In this document: one piece after another, positions 45,906 through 56,497 of the stretch
Layout of the letters: every line of letters starts with the position of its first letter
How positions within the stretch are numbered: position 1 is the stretch's first letter
Assembly: GCA_006384855.1 (NCBI GenBank)
Contig: VCJN01001222.1
Span: 1 to 64,000, forward strand
Length of the DNA: 64,000 nt
Reading direction: 5' to 3'
Source of the DNA: Tetraselmis striata
Lineage: Eukaryota; Chlorophyta; Chlorodendrophyceae; Chlorodendrales; Chlorodendraceae
Notes under the pieces: generated by a model
What the model was told of the DNA's origin: nothing
Database searches by the model: none
What the model saw: the letters and a program-made list of their open reading frames with translations, nothing else
Position numbers and translations under genes: made by a program

Positions 45906-46794
45906 CGCACCAAATCTGATGACGTAATACATGCCATAGGTACACACATACACGTTCATTGAGCATATATGACATACAAACGCACAGCAGCATGGGCGCG
46001 CGAGGCACAACGTAAACCACAGCAGTGTGAGCTCCACAACGCCGCATGCGGATGTATGCGTATTCATGCGCATTTAGTCGCAGATGTCGGGCCTCCTTCT
46101 CGAGGGTGATTGTACTGTTGTAGTCGTATCTGTTGCATCTGCCGCATTGCAAGGTTGATTGCATTTCTTACTGTATACGTGATTGTGCAGGATCGGATTA
46201 CATATGTGTTGGAGGCAAAAGGGAAAAATAACGAACATGTAAACATGATGTAGACTAGAGGGCGGCCGCAAGCGACCAGGTGAAGGGGCAAGCGCCAGGG
46301 CAGCGTGCATGGAAGGAAACCTACCGGCGGATGGCAATAGACAAGGCTGTTGAGGCATTAAGCTCGAAAAAGGTGCCGATCAGACTATTGGGTGTCATCA
46401 TCCGAATAGTCGGATATTATGGAGCTTGTATACAGGAGCGGTGTTGGGACAGTACCTCGTACAGTCCTGTGGTGTGGTCCCCGGCCCGGTTCAGACCGGC
46501 ATACAAGCTCTACAATATCAAATGATCGATGACATCCAAGTCCGATCGGTACCTTTTTCGAGCTTTATATCTCAACATAGGCGGAAACAAAGCAGAAAAA
46601 AAAAGCTACTCCGCAAGTACATGCAGGAGGTTGACAGTGAAAGGAGTAGGGTGCCACCCAGCACTGCTTTTTAAGTTTCAGGTTAAATAATAATTCAAAC
46701 ATTCAAACCCCAACTACCATCGCACCGCCCAGCATTCCAACTGTAACCCTCCCATCACGCGGAATGTCCGCTGTGGCCCGCTACAGGCGGTATG
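45906..46794. other. No supportable gene
   Basis: Short ORFs only (for example 46280-46525 and 46426-46674). No family signature, repeat or RNA gene was recognised. Confidence 0.45.
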
Positions 46795-46978
46795 ATCTAA
46801 ACTAGTTTATGGGGTTTCCTCCTTTTTCTAACCGCTTTTCCGGCTACCGTTGCTGCTAAGTGGTACGGCTTACTAGTTCACCCGATGTTGCGCCCGTTGG
46901 GTGCAGCACGAGTAGACATAAAAGCAGCCGTATAGCTGAGCCTGTCAGCTTCCAGTTTCGCTGTGTTACACACAGCAA
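46795..46978 (+). repeat. Left terminal direct repeat of the Ngaro-like element
   Basis: It starts atctaaactagtttatgggg and ends near cgctgtgttacaca. The same sequence with about 85% identity by eye occurs at 49943-50124. Confidence 0.85.
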
Positions 46979-47075
46979 TAAACTGTCTCGTAGCGTGTTG
47001 TGAGCAAGGTCAAAGGTTGTTTCAAGACCACACCCGGCTCACGACGATCCGTGTGAATAATCCTAATCCGTACGT

Positions 47076-47777
47076 ATGTATGTCACCATGCCGGATGGAG
47101 ACGAACCCGTCGCTAAGCCGACGCTCGAATGGCTGCAGGCAGATATGCAGGCCCAGTCTACATTGCTGCTCGAGCTCAAATCATCGTTGGCCCAATTCAC
47201 GGGTCGTGAACGTGTTGTTGATGGAGACGGAGCATATGGCTGTGGCTCAGGGCAGCGGGTCGCGGGAGAGCCGACAGGCAGCGGGGGAGCCGCAGAGTGC
47301 CCCGACTTGCTAGAGCTATCCCAGAGCGGCCGTTTTGGAGCAAAATCCGCGAGAGGCGAGGACAACTATTTCGCGGTGCAAGAGCTACTGCAACGAGCAG
47401 AGTATGGTTACGAGAACGTTCGACCGGTCAGCCAGGTACCTGGCTTTTCCAGATACCCGGAAAGTACCTGTGGCGTGTGATGCATATGTGCGCGTATCGA
47501 CCTGGCGAACGACTACCTCAAGCATTATTACCGGCGTCTGCCAGCCCAGGAGGACGAGTACATATGGATGTCGTGCTTTGGGGCCCACATGGCTGCTCTT
47601 TTCGCGGCTAAGGACGAGCTGCTACCTTTCGTCCTTGCTACTAATCAAGCCTTCACCGCCTACCTCGCGCGCGCCCGGAATCACTCCGAGGCCATCGACA
47701 AGGCGTTTCGCTTTCATATAGCTATCTTTCGGAAGCTTAACGAGATCAAGCGTGTACACGGTGACCAAGTGTGTTGA
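47076..47777 (+). pseudogene. gag-like ORF of the Ngaro-like element (one frameshift)
   Basis: Frame 1 (47076-47480) begins MYVTMPDGDEPVAKPT and holds an amphipathic segment (LEWLQADMQAQSTLLLELK), probably a coiled coil. The coding sense continues in another frame from about 47505 (ANDYLKHYYRRLPAQEDEY) through MSCFGAHMAALFAAKDELLP to a stop at 47777. Further down, an RG-rich tail of nucleic-acid-binding type occurs in a third frame (about 47935-48003). The gag assignment rests on position and composition, not on a named domain. Confidence 0.5.
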
Positions 47778-48554
47778 ACGTACTGCGGGCTCATCACTTT
47801 CAGCATGCAGCCGAGCATTTGGGCTTCGCGTTTTTTGGGGACATGGTGAAGGACTACGAGCGTCGTGTCTTCGACGCGGCGGTCCAGCGGTCGCCAGCAT
47901 CAGCGCGAAGGCGACCGCTACTGTTCGGGTGGCGGCGGCGCTCGCATGGCGCGGGCGCGGACGTGGACGTGGCGGCGGTCGCGAATATGGTGAGCACGAG
48001 TGACGGCGTGGGGCGCCTGCTTTCGCCGCAACTGTTGGCGCTTTGCGGGGTCACCTTTTGGTTACCGCCGCACAGCGAGCCGTGGCAGCCCAACGGTGGG
48101 ATGAGCGCCCCGTGTCCGGACAGGAAGCCCCTACCCTACATACTTCATTTAGACCTTCTTCGGGGCGGCGCTTCGTACAGCTACAGCCGAGTGCGACTAA
48201 ACAATCTACACACACGCACATGGCGGCTCAACAATCTGCCTCCCATACCATCTCATCACTACTGCGTCCGTTGTTTGTTAGACTACGTGTTGTAATTGGT
48301 TCGCAACGACCATCTTTCGTGCGTGTACGTGCGGGACTCGTGCGGGACAAGCGCTACGAGCGTGATGGGCGCGCGGCGGGGCGGCCCTACCTCCTACCCG
48401 AACCTTGCCCCGCAAACTCGTACTGGTGCCATGACTATTAACCCGTCCAACAATTACCGGCCAACCGCCAACAACCTTACCGGCGCGGCTGATCACGTCT
48501 CTGCGATGAACCGGCCCTCGATTACTCCGTCGGTCAAGCGTCATACCTACATAA

Positions 48555-49470
48555 TTGGCGAGCCCGAAGCGGTTTTGCCCCATGGGTTGCTCCACTCCGG
48601 TCTCGTGTACTGGAAGCGTTCCGCTCGCGGACGAGTTGGGAAAACGGCCCCTCGACCTACTCTCCGGCTCCCTCACCTCCAAGACGCTCAAGAGCCACGC
48701 CGGCAAGTTGCCTCAGTTCGCGGAGTTTTGCCACGACTCGGAGAAAATCAGCCCGCTGGAGGCGACCAAGCACCGTTGTTTGGTACGTCGCTTGGATTGG
48801 TGAACATGGTCACATTGGTGTTAAGTCGTTACAACCCTTCCTGTCACCAATCAACATCGCACCTTCTTCGAGCTGCACAACATCGACCGCATAGCTAAGG
48901 ACAGCCTACACCTCAGCGCCGCGTGTCGTTCGCGGCATGCAGCGAAGGCAACGCCGCATGATGGAGGCTGCCCCTTTCCGGGCCCCGCGCGCTGCATGCT
49001 GATGCCGCATACCTTTATTTCGATGAGCGAGCCGAGTCAATTGTGTCTGCTCTTCCCCCGAGTATACTAGTATGACTTACGGGCCCTCATGGCCTCGGTT
49101 GTCAACTTCGTTTTCTTTGCCAGGGGACGTATTGGCGTGCGTGTCTTGCCGAGGGTGGTACGTGCATGTCGACTCCTACAACATCAATCTGCAGGTGTAC
49201 CGAGAAAAAGGCCGCATCGGACGGCGCGGCCCCGACGATCTAATGTGCTATACTCCTTCATGTAGTGTCGGAGAACCCCCGCGTCGCCCGTCTCCTGCAC
49301 CACTTCCTCGACAACGACCAGTCTGCTCCCATGTTGCCTTGGCCGAGACAAACTTCTGGGCGGTCACCCGGAGCAAGCACACAAAGTCTTGGACTGCCGC
49401 GAACATGTCGGACATGCTATATCTCTACGGCCGTTTGTCTTGTTGTTGCTGCCCCTCCCGCCGGCACTTC
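48555..49470 (+). pseudogene. Tyrosine-recombinase-like region of the Ngaro-like element
   Basis: The frame 48555-48803 has DLLSGSLTSKTLKSHAGKL and FAEFCHDSEKISPLEATKH, a SAM-like core-binding region of YR retroelements ('...YRTAWRRFVEFC...' type). Later pieces in shifted frames include HVDSYNINLQVYREKGRIG and a region with ARLLHHFLDNDQS. The catalytic His-x-x-Arg and Tyr motifs were not found, so the C-terminus is lost or too decayed. Confidence 0.5.
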
Positions 49471-49584
49471 CAGGAGCTCTCACAGCCTTCGCAAGGGCGC
49501 AGCTTCTTTTGCTAACGCCATCGGGGTTCTTCTGTCCCACATTCGCCACCAGTAGAGCGGCTGGGCCACGAACCTACTCCGAAA

Positions 49585-49850
49585 GGGGCACCGGGAAGGC
49601 CACCGCGGTGGAGAATTGTCGTTGAACTTGGAAGTGGCGAAGGGGCGCGATGTGAATGAAGAAGAACCAAGCGACATGCGTTGAATGTCGACATGTCGCT
49701 TGGTTCTTCTTCATTCACATCGCTAAGTCGACCCGAACGTCCTCCCTCATTCAACGCATGTCGCTTGGTTCTTCTTCATTCACATCGCGCCCCTTCGCCA
49801 CTTCCAAGTTCAACGACAATTCTCCACAGCGGTGGCCTTCCCGGTGCCCC
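49585..49850. repeat. Near-perfect 103-bp inverted repeat (palindrome)
   Basis: The left arm 49585-49687 (ggggcaccgggaaggcc through gcgttgaatg) is repeated inverted at 49748-49850 with one mismatch. The 60-bp spacer contains a further partial copy of the right arm (catgtcgcttggttcttc to cacatcgc, about 49692-49723). The repeats have a stem potential far above anything else in the window. Confidence 0.95.
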
Positions 49851-49942
49851 CTTCGTGACATGGCGCTACCCCTTCTTCGTCAATCTATCGCTCTCTCCGT
49901 TCGCTCATCACTGGCAAAACCAGACCCAACTAGAAATCAATT

Positions 49943-50124
49943 ATCTAAACTAGTTTATGGGGTTTCCTCCTTTCTTAATCGCTTTTCCGGCTACTACTGT
50001 TGCTGCTAAGTGGCACAGGTTTTTATTTCACCCGTTGTTGCGCCCGTTGGGTGGAGCACGAATAGACAAAAAAGCAACCGCAGCTGAGTATGCCATCTTC
50101 ATGTTTCGCTGTGTTACACAGCAC
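49943..50124 (+). repeat. Right terminal direct repeat of the Ngaro-like element
   Basis: Partner of 46795-46978. It is followed directly by a C homopolymer (about 50128-50142). Confidence 0.85.
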
Positions 50125-50586
50125 AGCGCCCCCCCCCCCCCCTCCGTGACTCCGTTTTCCCTCCACGCTTTCACTCGTAGGGGGCCTTCGCGAAACTTGG
50201 ACCAACACTTTGGATCAACACGTCAGCATCTGCGGTACACGTCGTCAGCGCCCGTACAAGAAGATTGGACCAAGATGTTGGTTCAATCTTCCCCAACTCG
50301 GGACCAAATAAAACGAAGTTGGGATTAGAGATTGGAGGAAAGAAATCGTCCGTGTTTTTGAGCGGCGGCATAATAGTCGTACTGGTACTGCTACGGTCGC
50401 GGCGGTGGGGCTACAAGTACAGCTCCGGGTGGGGCTAAGGGTGGGCCAGCGGTGGTGGAGGGCGCATCGTGCTCCTTGATCCAAAGTCGCGAAGGCCCCC
50501 TAATTAACCTTCCGACCATCAATCTCGGCACTTGTCAGTCAGTGTAAAGCACCCTGCGCGATCTTCTTGGCAAAACCAGACTCAAC

Positions 50587-51111
50587 TTGAAAAGGTCGCG
50601 CAAATCCATGGTGAGAGTAACAGATGGCACCCGAGTATTTCCCACTGCCCGCCGATTGGCCCGGATTCATGCCATGCCTGAGCGGTTCCTTGAACACTGC
50701 CTTGCATGTGGCAGAGGTGAATCTGAGACTATCGAACATATGTTGGTGGAGTGCCCGCGGTGGGGGTATCACCGTCATAATTTTGGGTTATTAGTTCCGG
50801 AGTTCAGGGATTTTATTAGTAGTCAGGTTAGTGCGTCAACGCCTGAGGACTTAACTGCCTTTATTTTGGGCGGGGTCCCCCCCTCCCTTCACGGCGCCCT
50901 GGATTTTACTGGGAATGGGAAATTTTCCCAGCTATGGCGTCGGGCCTCCCTCACATTGCCTTTTTTGTTGCACATGTATCGCACTCCCGAAATGCTTTGC
51001 TCCGCGGGTTGGGGCTTGCCCCAACTCGCATTACTCGAATGGGCCGACGCCCAAACGGGTAGGGCGGACCTTTCGTGGTCAGTGCCGGGTATTTTGATGG
51101 CAGTGTTTTAG
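50587..51111 (+). mobile_element. 3' end of a non-LTR retrotransposon (zf-RVT-like C-terminus)
   Basis: An open frame of 174 codons (first ATG at 50608) without an RT domain. It contains EHCLACGRGESETIEHMLVE then CPRW, the C-x2-C-x7-H-x4-C zinc knuckle at the C-terminus of many LINE polyproteins (zf-RVT). Downstream there is a hydrophobic, Trp-rich tail ending at TAG (51111). The upstream RT is missing, so this is a 5'-truncated copy. The uninterrupted frame suggests a fairly recent insertion or residual constraint. Confidence 0.65.
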
Positions 51112-51267
51112 ACGGTGATCCAACAGTGTTGGAAATTCCGTCACTGGCCTCCAATTAGTCTTGCGAAATGCTTCGGCAATTTGCTTGATGACTATAACGG
51201 AGCGTCGCCTACCCAGGGCTTTCCGTAACTGGATTGCTGCCTAAACGGCCGTCGTAGAGACGCTGCA

Positions 51268-51300
51268 AGGGTTTCACTGGTGCCAGTCCTGTCCCAGGGG
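51268..51300 (+). repeat. Dispersed ACTGGTGCCAGT repeat, copy 2
   Basis: aagggtttcactggtgccag followed by tcctgtcccagggg, and then an A-rich tract. See copies at 41856 and 58285. Confidence 0.8.
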
Positions 51301-51492
51301 CGAAAAAAAAAAACAGATGGCAACCGTGATTGCTTGGAGGAGCCACAGATTGATTGCAGGAGCCTCGGTGCCACACCCGCCATCAGATGTGATATTATAA
51401 ATTGCGGAATACTACTTGTATCGGTATACCTGCACCGTAAGGGCAAGTAGTGAAAATCCAAGATAAATAAGGGGACACCATCACGTGTGATG

Positions 51493-51565
51493 TGGAGCAG
51501 CAGGGTTTCGATCCCCGTACCTCTCGCATGCAAAGCGAGCGCTCTACCAACTGAGCTACTGCCCC
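51493..51565 (-). tRNA. tRNA-Ala (UGC), copy 1
   Basis: On the minus strand a complete 73-nt cloverleaf is seen. The acceptor is GGGGCAG/CTGCTCC with the G3:U70 pair that identifies alanine tRNAs, plus D arm GCTC-AGTTGGTA-GAGC. The anticodon arm is CTCGC-TTTGCAT-GCGAG (anticodon TGC), and the T arm is CGGGG-ATCGAAA-CCCTG, with discriminator A73. There is no intron. An A-rich stretch (T-rich on the coding strand) about 40 nt downstream may end pol III transcription. The gene is identical to the copy at 51782-51854. Confidence 0.97.
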
Positions 51566-51781
51566 TTTGAGATTTACGTGCCGACTGCGTTCGCACATGA
51601 TATTGCACGGTATATAATAAAAGACATTTTGGTCCAAGCTGTGATCCAAAGTTGCGGAGGCCCCCTATTACCGGTAGTAGTTATCAGTTCATAAATTGAG
51701 CAGCTGTTGGTAGTATCCGTATGCCCGAACCGTCCGGGAAAATCCGTAAAAACTGAAAATAGAGACCAGGAATCGTGCAAC

Positions 51782-51854
51782 TGGAGCAGCAGGGTTTCGA
51801 TCCCCGTACCTCTCGCATGCAAAGCGAGCGCTCTACCAACTGAGCTACTGCCCC
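51782..51854 (-). tRNA. tRNA-Ala (UGC), copy 2
   Basis: Same 73 nt as copy 1, in the same orientation, 216 bp away. The coding-strand T5 run (plus-strand aaaaa at about 51748-51752) lies about 30 nt downstream. The flanks differ between copies apart from the gene itself, so the duplication is old enough for flanks to diverge while selection or conversion keeps the genes identical. Confidence 0.97.
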
Positions 51855-52180
51855 TTTGGCACAATTTTGCTGATTGAAAAATAATATACTGTATTTTTTC
51901 TCTCTTGCTCGTCCGATCGGTCGCGATGGCGGATTGTTAGGCGGCGGCCCTTTGCTGACACGTGCGGCTATCCTACCAGTAAGTAAGGATTACCAGTACC
52001 ACTCCCACTTCCAGCTTTTAGGCGGCTTGCTGTATTGATTTTCTAATTCTGGGGAACTGTCCTTTTTGTAATTCACACCACTACCACTACCACTACCACT
52101 ACCGGGCCGCGCTTATTTTAGGGCGGGCTTGCTGTGTGTTAACATTAGTACTGGTTACATGAGCTAGCTGCAAAAGGCGA
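51855..52180. other. Intergenic, minisatellite-like
   Basis: Contains (accact)n-type repeats at about 52080-52103 and a ctgtcctttttgtaattcac string shared, inverted, with 40990-41020. No gene seen. Confidence 0.5.
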
Positions 52181-52292
52181 TCAAGAAACTACCCCAATAG
52201 GCAATAGGAAACATCCACTACAACAGTTGCGAGGTGGAAGCAACACCAGAAGAGGGTGCGGAATGAGCACGGGCAAACGCATTAGACTTGGC
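52157..52292. repeat. Dispersed repeat copy 2 (partner 16755-16896)
   Basis: tacatgagctagctgcaaaa through gcaaacgcattagactt, direct orientation relative to copy 1. It overlaps the 3' end of the minus-strand retroelement frame. Confidence 0.75.
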
Positions 52293-53152
52293 CGTATGCA
52301 CTCCGGCAGAAAGAATGCCGCCCAAGGTACCATGCACACAAGCAGAGACTCGCTGCAAAAACCCCCGCCGCGTGCGCGACAGGTGATGGCGGAACTCAGC
52401 GGGCTGGCTGGCAACAAAGTTTCGAAGAGCCTGGACGGACTGACCACGAAGGAAGCATGAAGTCGGGGCGGAAGGACCGCCAGGGAAGTTGCGAACAGCA
52501 TAATATATAACACCGCGAAGATGTAGACCACCGTTAAAGCGGATTTTCCGAGGCGGCCACGGTCCTTAACCACAAAAGGGTAGTACCGGTGAACATCATG
52601 CACCATGGCGGAAGACGCCCGGTCCGCCGCTAGCTTGTTGCGCTCCGCCTCGGTCGCCGCGATCCCCGGGGTGCACCAGCGGGGGTCGTTGCCCCAAGTG
52701 GAGGTCGTGGCGGACACGCACGTAAAATCGATCATGTAATCGCACGCCGGGCCCCCCCACCCCGCCAGCGTCAAATCTGACGGCCGCGAGCGGTCCGCTA
52801 GGCGCAGCCCACTCGTCTCAAGGGTCAAGTCGCCGACTCCCGAGCGGTCCCGGTCGAGCACCGCCCCCGCTTCGATCGCCACGGAAGCCCACATATTTTT
52901 CAAAGCGGTGTGCATGCGATGCTTGTAGTTCGCAACGGGGCAAATGGGCAAATGATCCACAACGAAATCCGTGGCATTCCGGTTCGAGCCATCCGTAGAG
53001 CGAAGCCATAAGGGGTCAATCCCACATGTATGTGGGGCCATGACATGTGACACGTGCGGAACCCCCACGCGGGCGAAGGCCCAGCACCCGCGCAGCGGCG
53101 GCCGAATAAGCAGCATGGGGAATCTATTACAACATTGGCAGTGTATTAACAT
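52181..53152 (-). mobile_element. Retroelement-derived C-terminal nuclease-like fragment
   Basis: A long open minus-strand frame (323 codons, no RT). It carries a block ACDYMIDFTCVSATTSTWG, then AATEAERNKLAADRAS, then HRYYPFVVKDRGRLGKSA. This order (D-x-TVxxP-like strand, A-x-E-x2-K helix, FxPxVxExxGxxG strand) is found at the C-terminus of plant and algal retroelement polyproteins and resembles PD-(D/E)xK-like nucleases. An upstream HLPICPVANYKHRMH segment may be the preceding His/Cys cluster. The last third runs into sequence shared with 16755-16896. Exact family unknown. No function in the host is implied. Confidence 0.45.
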
Positions 53153-53931
53153 TGATCTTTTATATATTATTTCATCAGGGCTTTAACAAATGCGCAATAC
53201 AAACACAACTAACAGCAACTATGAAAGGTTGCCAGCGAAAGAGAGACATAAGCATGACACCAACGTCGAGCAGGAGGCCAGGGAGCCAAAGCAAGAACCA
53301 AGGAGGGGCCAAGGGAACCACGAAGTCGCCAAGCTGCCACGAACCAAAGGGACCACCGCCCCGGGGTAGGCTATCAGCCGCGGCGAGGACGCTTGCAGCC
53401 AATGACCCGGGTCAAAGCAACACAGGCCGACGAGCGACGCGACGCAGGCGCAGGAGCACCATCACGTGCCGCGCTTCGATTAACATTGATCTTTTGGTAC
53501 TGCTTTTAGCGGGGGGGGATTTGTTACTACTGCCCTTTGTGTTATTCACGCCGGTATACGGTATACCTGTACGGGGTACGGGACTGGTGGGTCTCCCTCG
53601 TCTGAATAGTAGCGCGTGTGCTACTGCGCCGCAACGACGCCTACAGCCTACAGGTACACGGCCCATCGCGAGGCTCCGATTTGAACGTGGCTTGTATCAG
53701 CGCAGCCCTCACGGTTCAACGCTGCCAGTGTACTTCTAGCCTCAGCAGCCTCCGCACAGAACAGCGCATCCGACGACCCCCGCGCTCGCTCCTCACGCTC
53801 CGCTTGCGCGTCTGAATCTGCTAGATCTTGCGAGCTGCCCGGCAGGATCTGACCCGCCTCCGGCGCTGACTGCACAGCTCCACCGGCACCAGCACCAGCA
53901 CCGCGCGGCAGGCGCGAAGCGGCCGGGCGCG
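53153..53931. other. Upstream region of RPN9, repeat-derived
   Basis: A plus-strand frame (53152-53739) and antisense frames are open but low in complexity. The string attaacattgatctttt occurs twice (about 53146 and 53479), so the stretch is at least partly repeat. The RPN9 promoter and leader must lie in the last 150 bp. Confidence 0.4.
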
Positions 53932-55730
53932 ATGGTGGCCACTAGCGCGGTGGCGCTGCTGGAGGCGCTGCAGGTGCAGCACCCGGGGCTGGGCGAGTAC
54001 TTCTCGCGCTTCGCGGACCTGTACCAGCGCAAGCTGTGGCACCAGCTCACGCTGCTGCTGGAGGAGGCGATCGCGCTGCCGGAGTTCCAGGCGGGCGACC
54101 TGCTGGTGCAGCTGTACGCCTCCTTCGTCTCCGACTTCGCGTACAAGATCAACCTGCTTCAGCTGGCGCACATCGTGACCGCGGTGGCCAAGCGCTACGG
54201 CGACCTGGGCGCCGCGGCGGCCTTCATCGAGGGCGAGGCCGCCAAGCTGAAGGAGCAGAAGCTGCCGCGCAGCGAGCAGCCCGTGCTGTACCTGGCAATG
54301 CAGGTGGCGCAGTACCATCTGCAGATGGGCGAGGTAACCAAGTGCCGCGATGCTGTGGCCGAGGGCAAGGCCGCGCTGGACGCGATCGACGACGTGCGCA
54401 CCCTCCCCCCAATGGCGGCCTGACAGCTCACTCCGTGCCCCCCCCCCCCCCCCCTCTCCACCACCACCACAAATTCAAGCCCCTTAACACCAGCTGACTG
54501 TCCCGGTACGTTGTGCATCCCCGGGAACCCCCCAGGTGGACCCCAGCGTGAGCGCCAGCGTGCACTACGTCAGCAGCCAGTACCACAAGCACGCCAAGAA
54601 CTTTGCGGAGTTTTACAAGAGCTCGCTCCTGTACCTTGCGTACGTCAGCTCCGACGTGCTGCCGGCCGAGTACAAAGTGGTCCGCGCCCCCCTCCCCCTC
54701 CCCCACTCGGCTGCCTCTGCCACCGCATAGGCCGTGTCTGCCGCTGACGTCGGCCCCTGCTGTGCCGCAGTCCCTGGCGGTTGACATCTCGCTGGCGGCG
54801 CTGCTGGGGGAGAACGTGTACAGCTTTGGTGAGCTGCTGCAGCACCCCATCGTGAGTACCCCCCCCCCTTTTCACCTCCTGCCCCCGCTGCTGCCCTCCC
54901 CCCCCCCCCCCCCCCCCCCCTCTTCCTCCCGACCCCTCACCCCCTCCTCCCTTCTCTCTGACAATGTGGACTACCAGATAAACGCGCTGGAGGGCACCCC
55001 CTACGCCTGGCTGCGCGAGTTCATCCACTGCTTCAACGCCGGCGACCTGCACCGCTACGACGAGCTGTGCACGCAGCACGCGGCGGTGCTCAACGCGCAG
55101 CCCGCGCTGGTGGAGAACGAGCGCTTCCTGCGCGAGAAGATCACCATCATGTCGCTGCTGGCGCTCATCTTCAGGTCCGCACACCCCCAGGCGGGCGCCG
55201 GGGGGCGGGGGGGCTACGGGCGGGGGGGGCGCCCCTGGGCCTACAGCGCACTCCCGCCGCGATGTCAGGGGCCAGCAACCACACGAAAGTCCAGTCCCCC
55301 GCTTTGCCTTTTGCGCCCCCAAACAGCTGTCGATTGCAACATGAAAATGCGGTGTCCGGGCATGCGTCCAGGCGTGCCAACTCAGGGGGCACTCGTTTGG
55401 CGGCATGGATGCTCACCCCCCCCCCCCCCCCCCTCCTCTTCTGCCCGCAGCCTGCCGTCCGAGAACCGCATCATCGCGCTGCAGACCATCGCGGACCGCG
55501 CCAAGCTGAGCCTGGACGGCGTGGAGTTTCTGCTGATGAAGACGATGTCCAAGCACCTGATCGAGGGCGTCATCGACCAGGTGGACGGCAGCGTGGCGGT
55601 GTCGTGGGTGCAGCCGTGCGTGCTCACGATGCCGCAGATCTCCGAGCTCAAGGCGCGCCTGGGCGGCTGGATCGGCAAGGTGGACGGCGCCACGCTGGTG
55701 CTGGAGGAGGAGGCGGTGGGCGTGGAGTGA
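53932..55730 (+). CDS. RPN9: 26S proteasome regulatory subunit RPN9 (PSMD13), 5 exons
   Basis: A lid subunit of the 19S regulatory particle; it scaffolds lid assembly and contacts the deubiquitinase module. Exons 53932-54393, 54536-54676, 54771-54851, 54978-55174 and 55451-55730 join in phase to 386 residues, the length of plant RPN9. Signatures include YVSSQYHKHAKNFAEFYK, LLYLAYVSS, ALLGENVYSFGELLQHPI, GTPYAWLREFIHCFNAGD, and ALVENERFLREKI. The C-terminal PCI winged-helix part has LSLDGVEFLLMKTMSKHLI and VIDQVDGSVAVSWVQP. All introns (142, 94, 126, 276 nt) are GT-AG; introns 1, 3 and 4 contain C runs of about 18, 21 and 18 nt. The donor of intron 1 (GACGAC then gtgcgc) and the donor of intron 2 (AAA then gtggtc) were chosen by phase and homology. 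The ATG follows gcgcg. TGTAA lies 135 nt past the stop. Expected to be essential. Confidence 0.95.
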
Positions 55731-55864
55731 GCCTGCGACGGAAGGGGAAGGCGGCGCGGGGGGTGGGGGAGGGGGGGCAATGCCGCAGGATGGAGCACCT
55801 TTGTGAAAGAAAGCCTACTGTGCCCCTCTTCCATGAGCACACAATCGCTCCATGCGCCAGCCAG

Positions 55865-55869
55865 TGTAA
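55865..55869 (+). promoter_or_regulatory. TGTAA polyadenylation signal of RPN9
   Basis: First TGTAA after the stop codon, context ccagTGTAAgtaacg. Confidence 0.6.
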
Positions 55870-56497
55870 GTAACGCTTGTGGTGCTGCCCTGGACGACAG
55901 GGATAGGGGGGATTGCGGGGGGCGCTAACAGGATGGCACCGTGCGGAACCCAGCGTTGATGCACCGTGGCGCACAAGTTGGGAAGTGCATGTTTTAGGAC
56001 AATTTCAGCGTTGGTGGCAGCAAGGTTCCGGCCATTCAGGCAGTTGCAGTGCCACTCTGGGAATGCTCGTACCCCTTTCCTCTTCCGAAGAAGGGTTAGC
56101 CTCACACCATCCAGCCCGCAGCTCTGATAATTATTTAAAAACAATAAGGCACCATAGGTAGCACAACCTGTCACCATGCGGTACGGGCGCCGACCCGACC
56201 AACCCAATTATATCCTCTCGGAAATGCACCGGTGCTAGCGAATGTTCTTTGTTTTCGTAACGAGATCGTGATATATTCGTCTGGAAACGGACCAGCAAGG
56301 GCATAACGCGTTCTTAATTTTTTTGTTCTCAGACTCGGATCGGCACCCATACTTAGTGAATGTATTGAATAAATGAAATTAGAGTGTTTGCAGCGTGACG
56401 ACCATGCCGGCGCGGTTACACGGTTTATATTTGTTTTAAAATGCTAGCGATACGATGAATTTGCAATTCATACGATGAGTAGGAACTACACGGTCAC
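55870..56497. other. Intergenic between RPN9 and the membrane-protein gene
   Basis: No gene. The right half is AT-richer and is probably the promoter of the next gene. The two genes are in the same orientation. Confidence 0.5.

Larger units (their letters stand above)
46795..50124 (+). mobile_element. Ngaro-like tyrosine-recombinase retroelement, RT-less
   Basis: It is bounded by direct repeats of about 180 bp (46795-46978 and 49943-50124). Inside are a gag-like region (47076 to about 48000, ending in an RGRGRGRGGGREYGEHE box), little sequence where RT/RNase H should be, and a tyrosine-recombinase-like region (about 48555-49470). There is also a palindrome with 103-bp arms (49585-49850) just before the right repeat. 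DIRS-order elements combine a recombinase with split or inverted repeats instead of LTR/integrase, which fits. RT motifs are absent, so it is an internally deleted copy. Frameshifts occur throughout. Confidence 0.6.

Noticed and set aside
51395..51864. Minus-strand ORFs reading AVAQLVERSLCMREVRG and SSSVGRALALHARGTG
   Set aside because: These are translations of the two tRNA-Ala genes in different frames, a well-known source of spurious proteins.
53152..53739. 195-codon plus-strand ORF upstream of RPN9
   Set aside because: Low complexity, contains a repeated string, antisense to retroelement sequence, and has no conserved motif.
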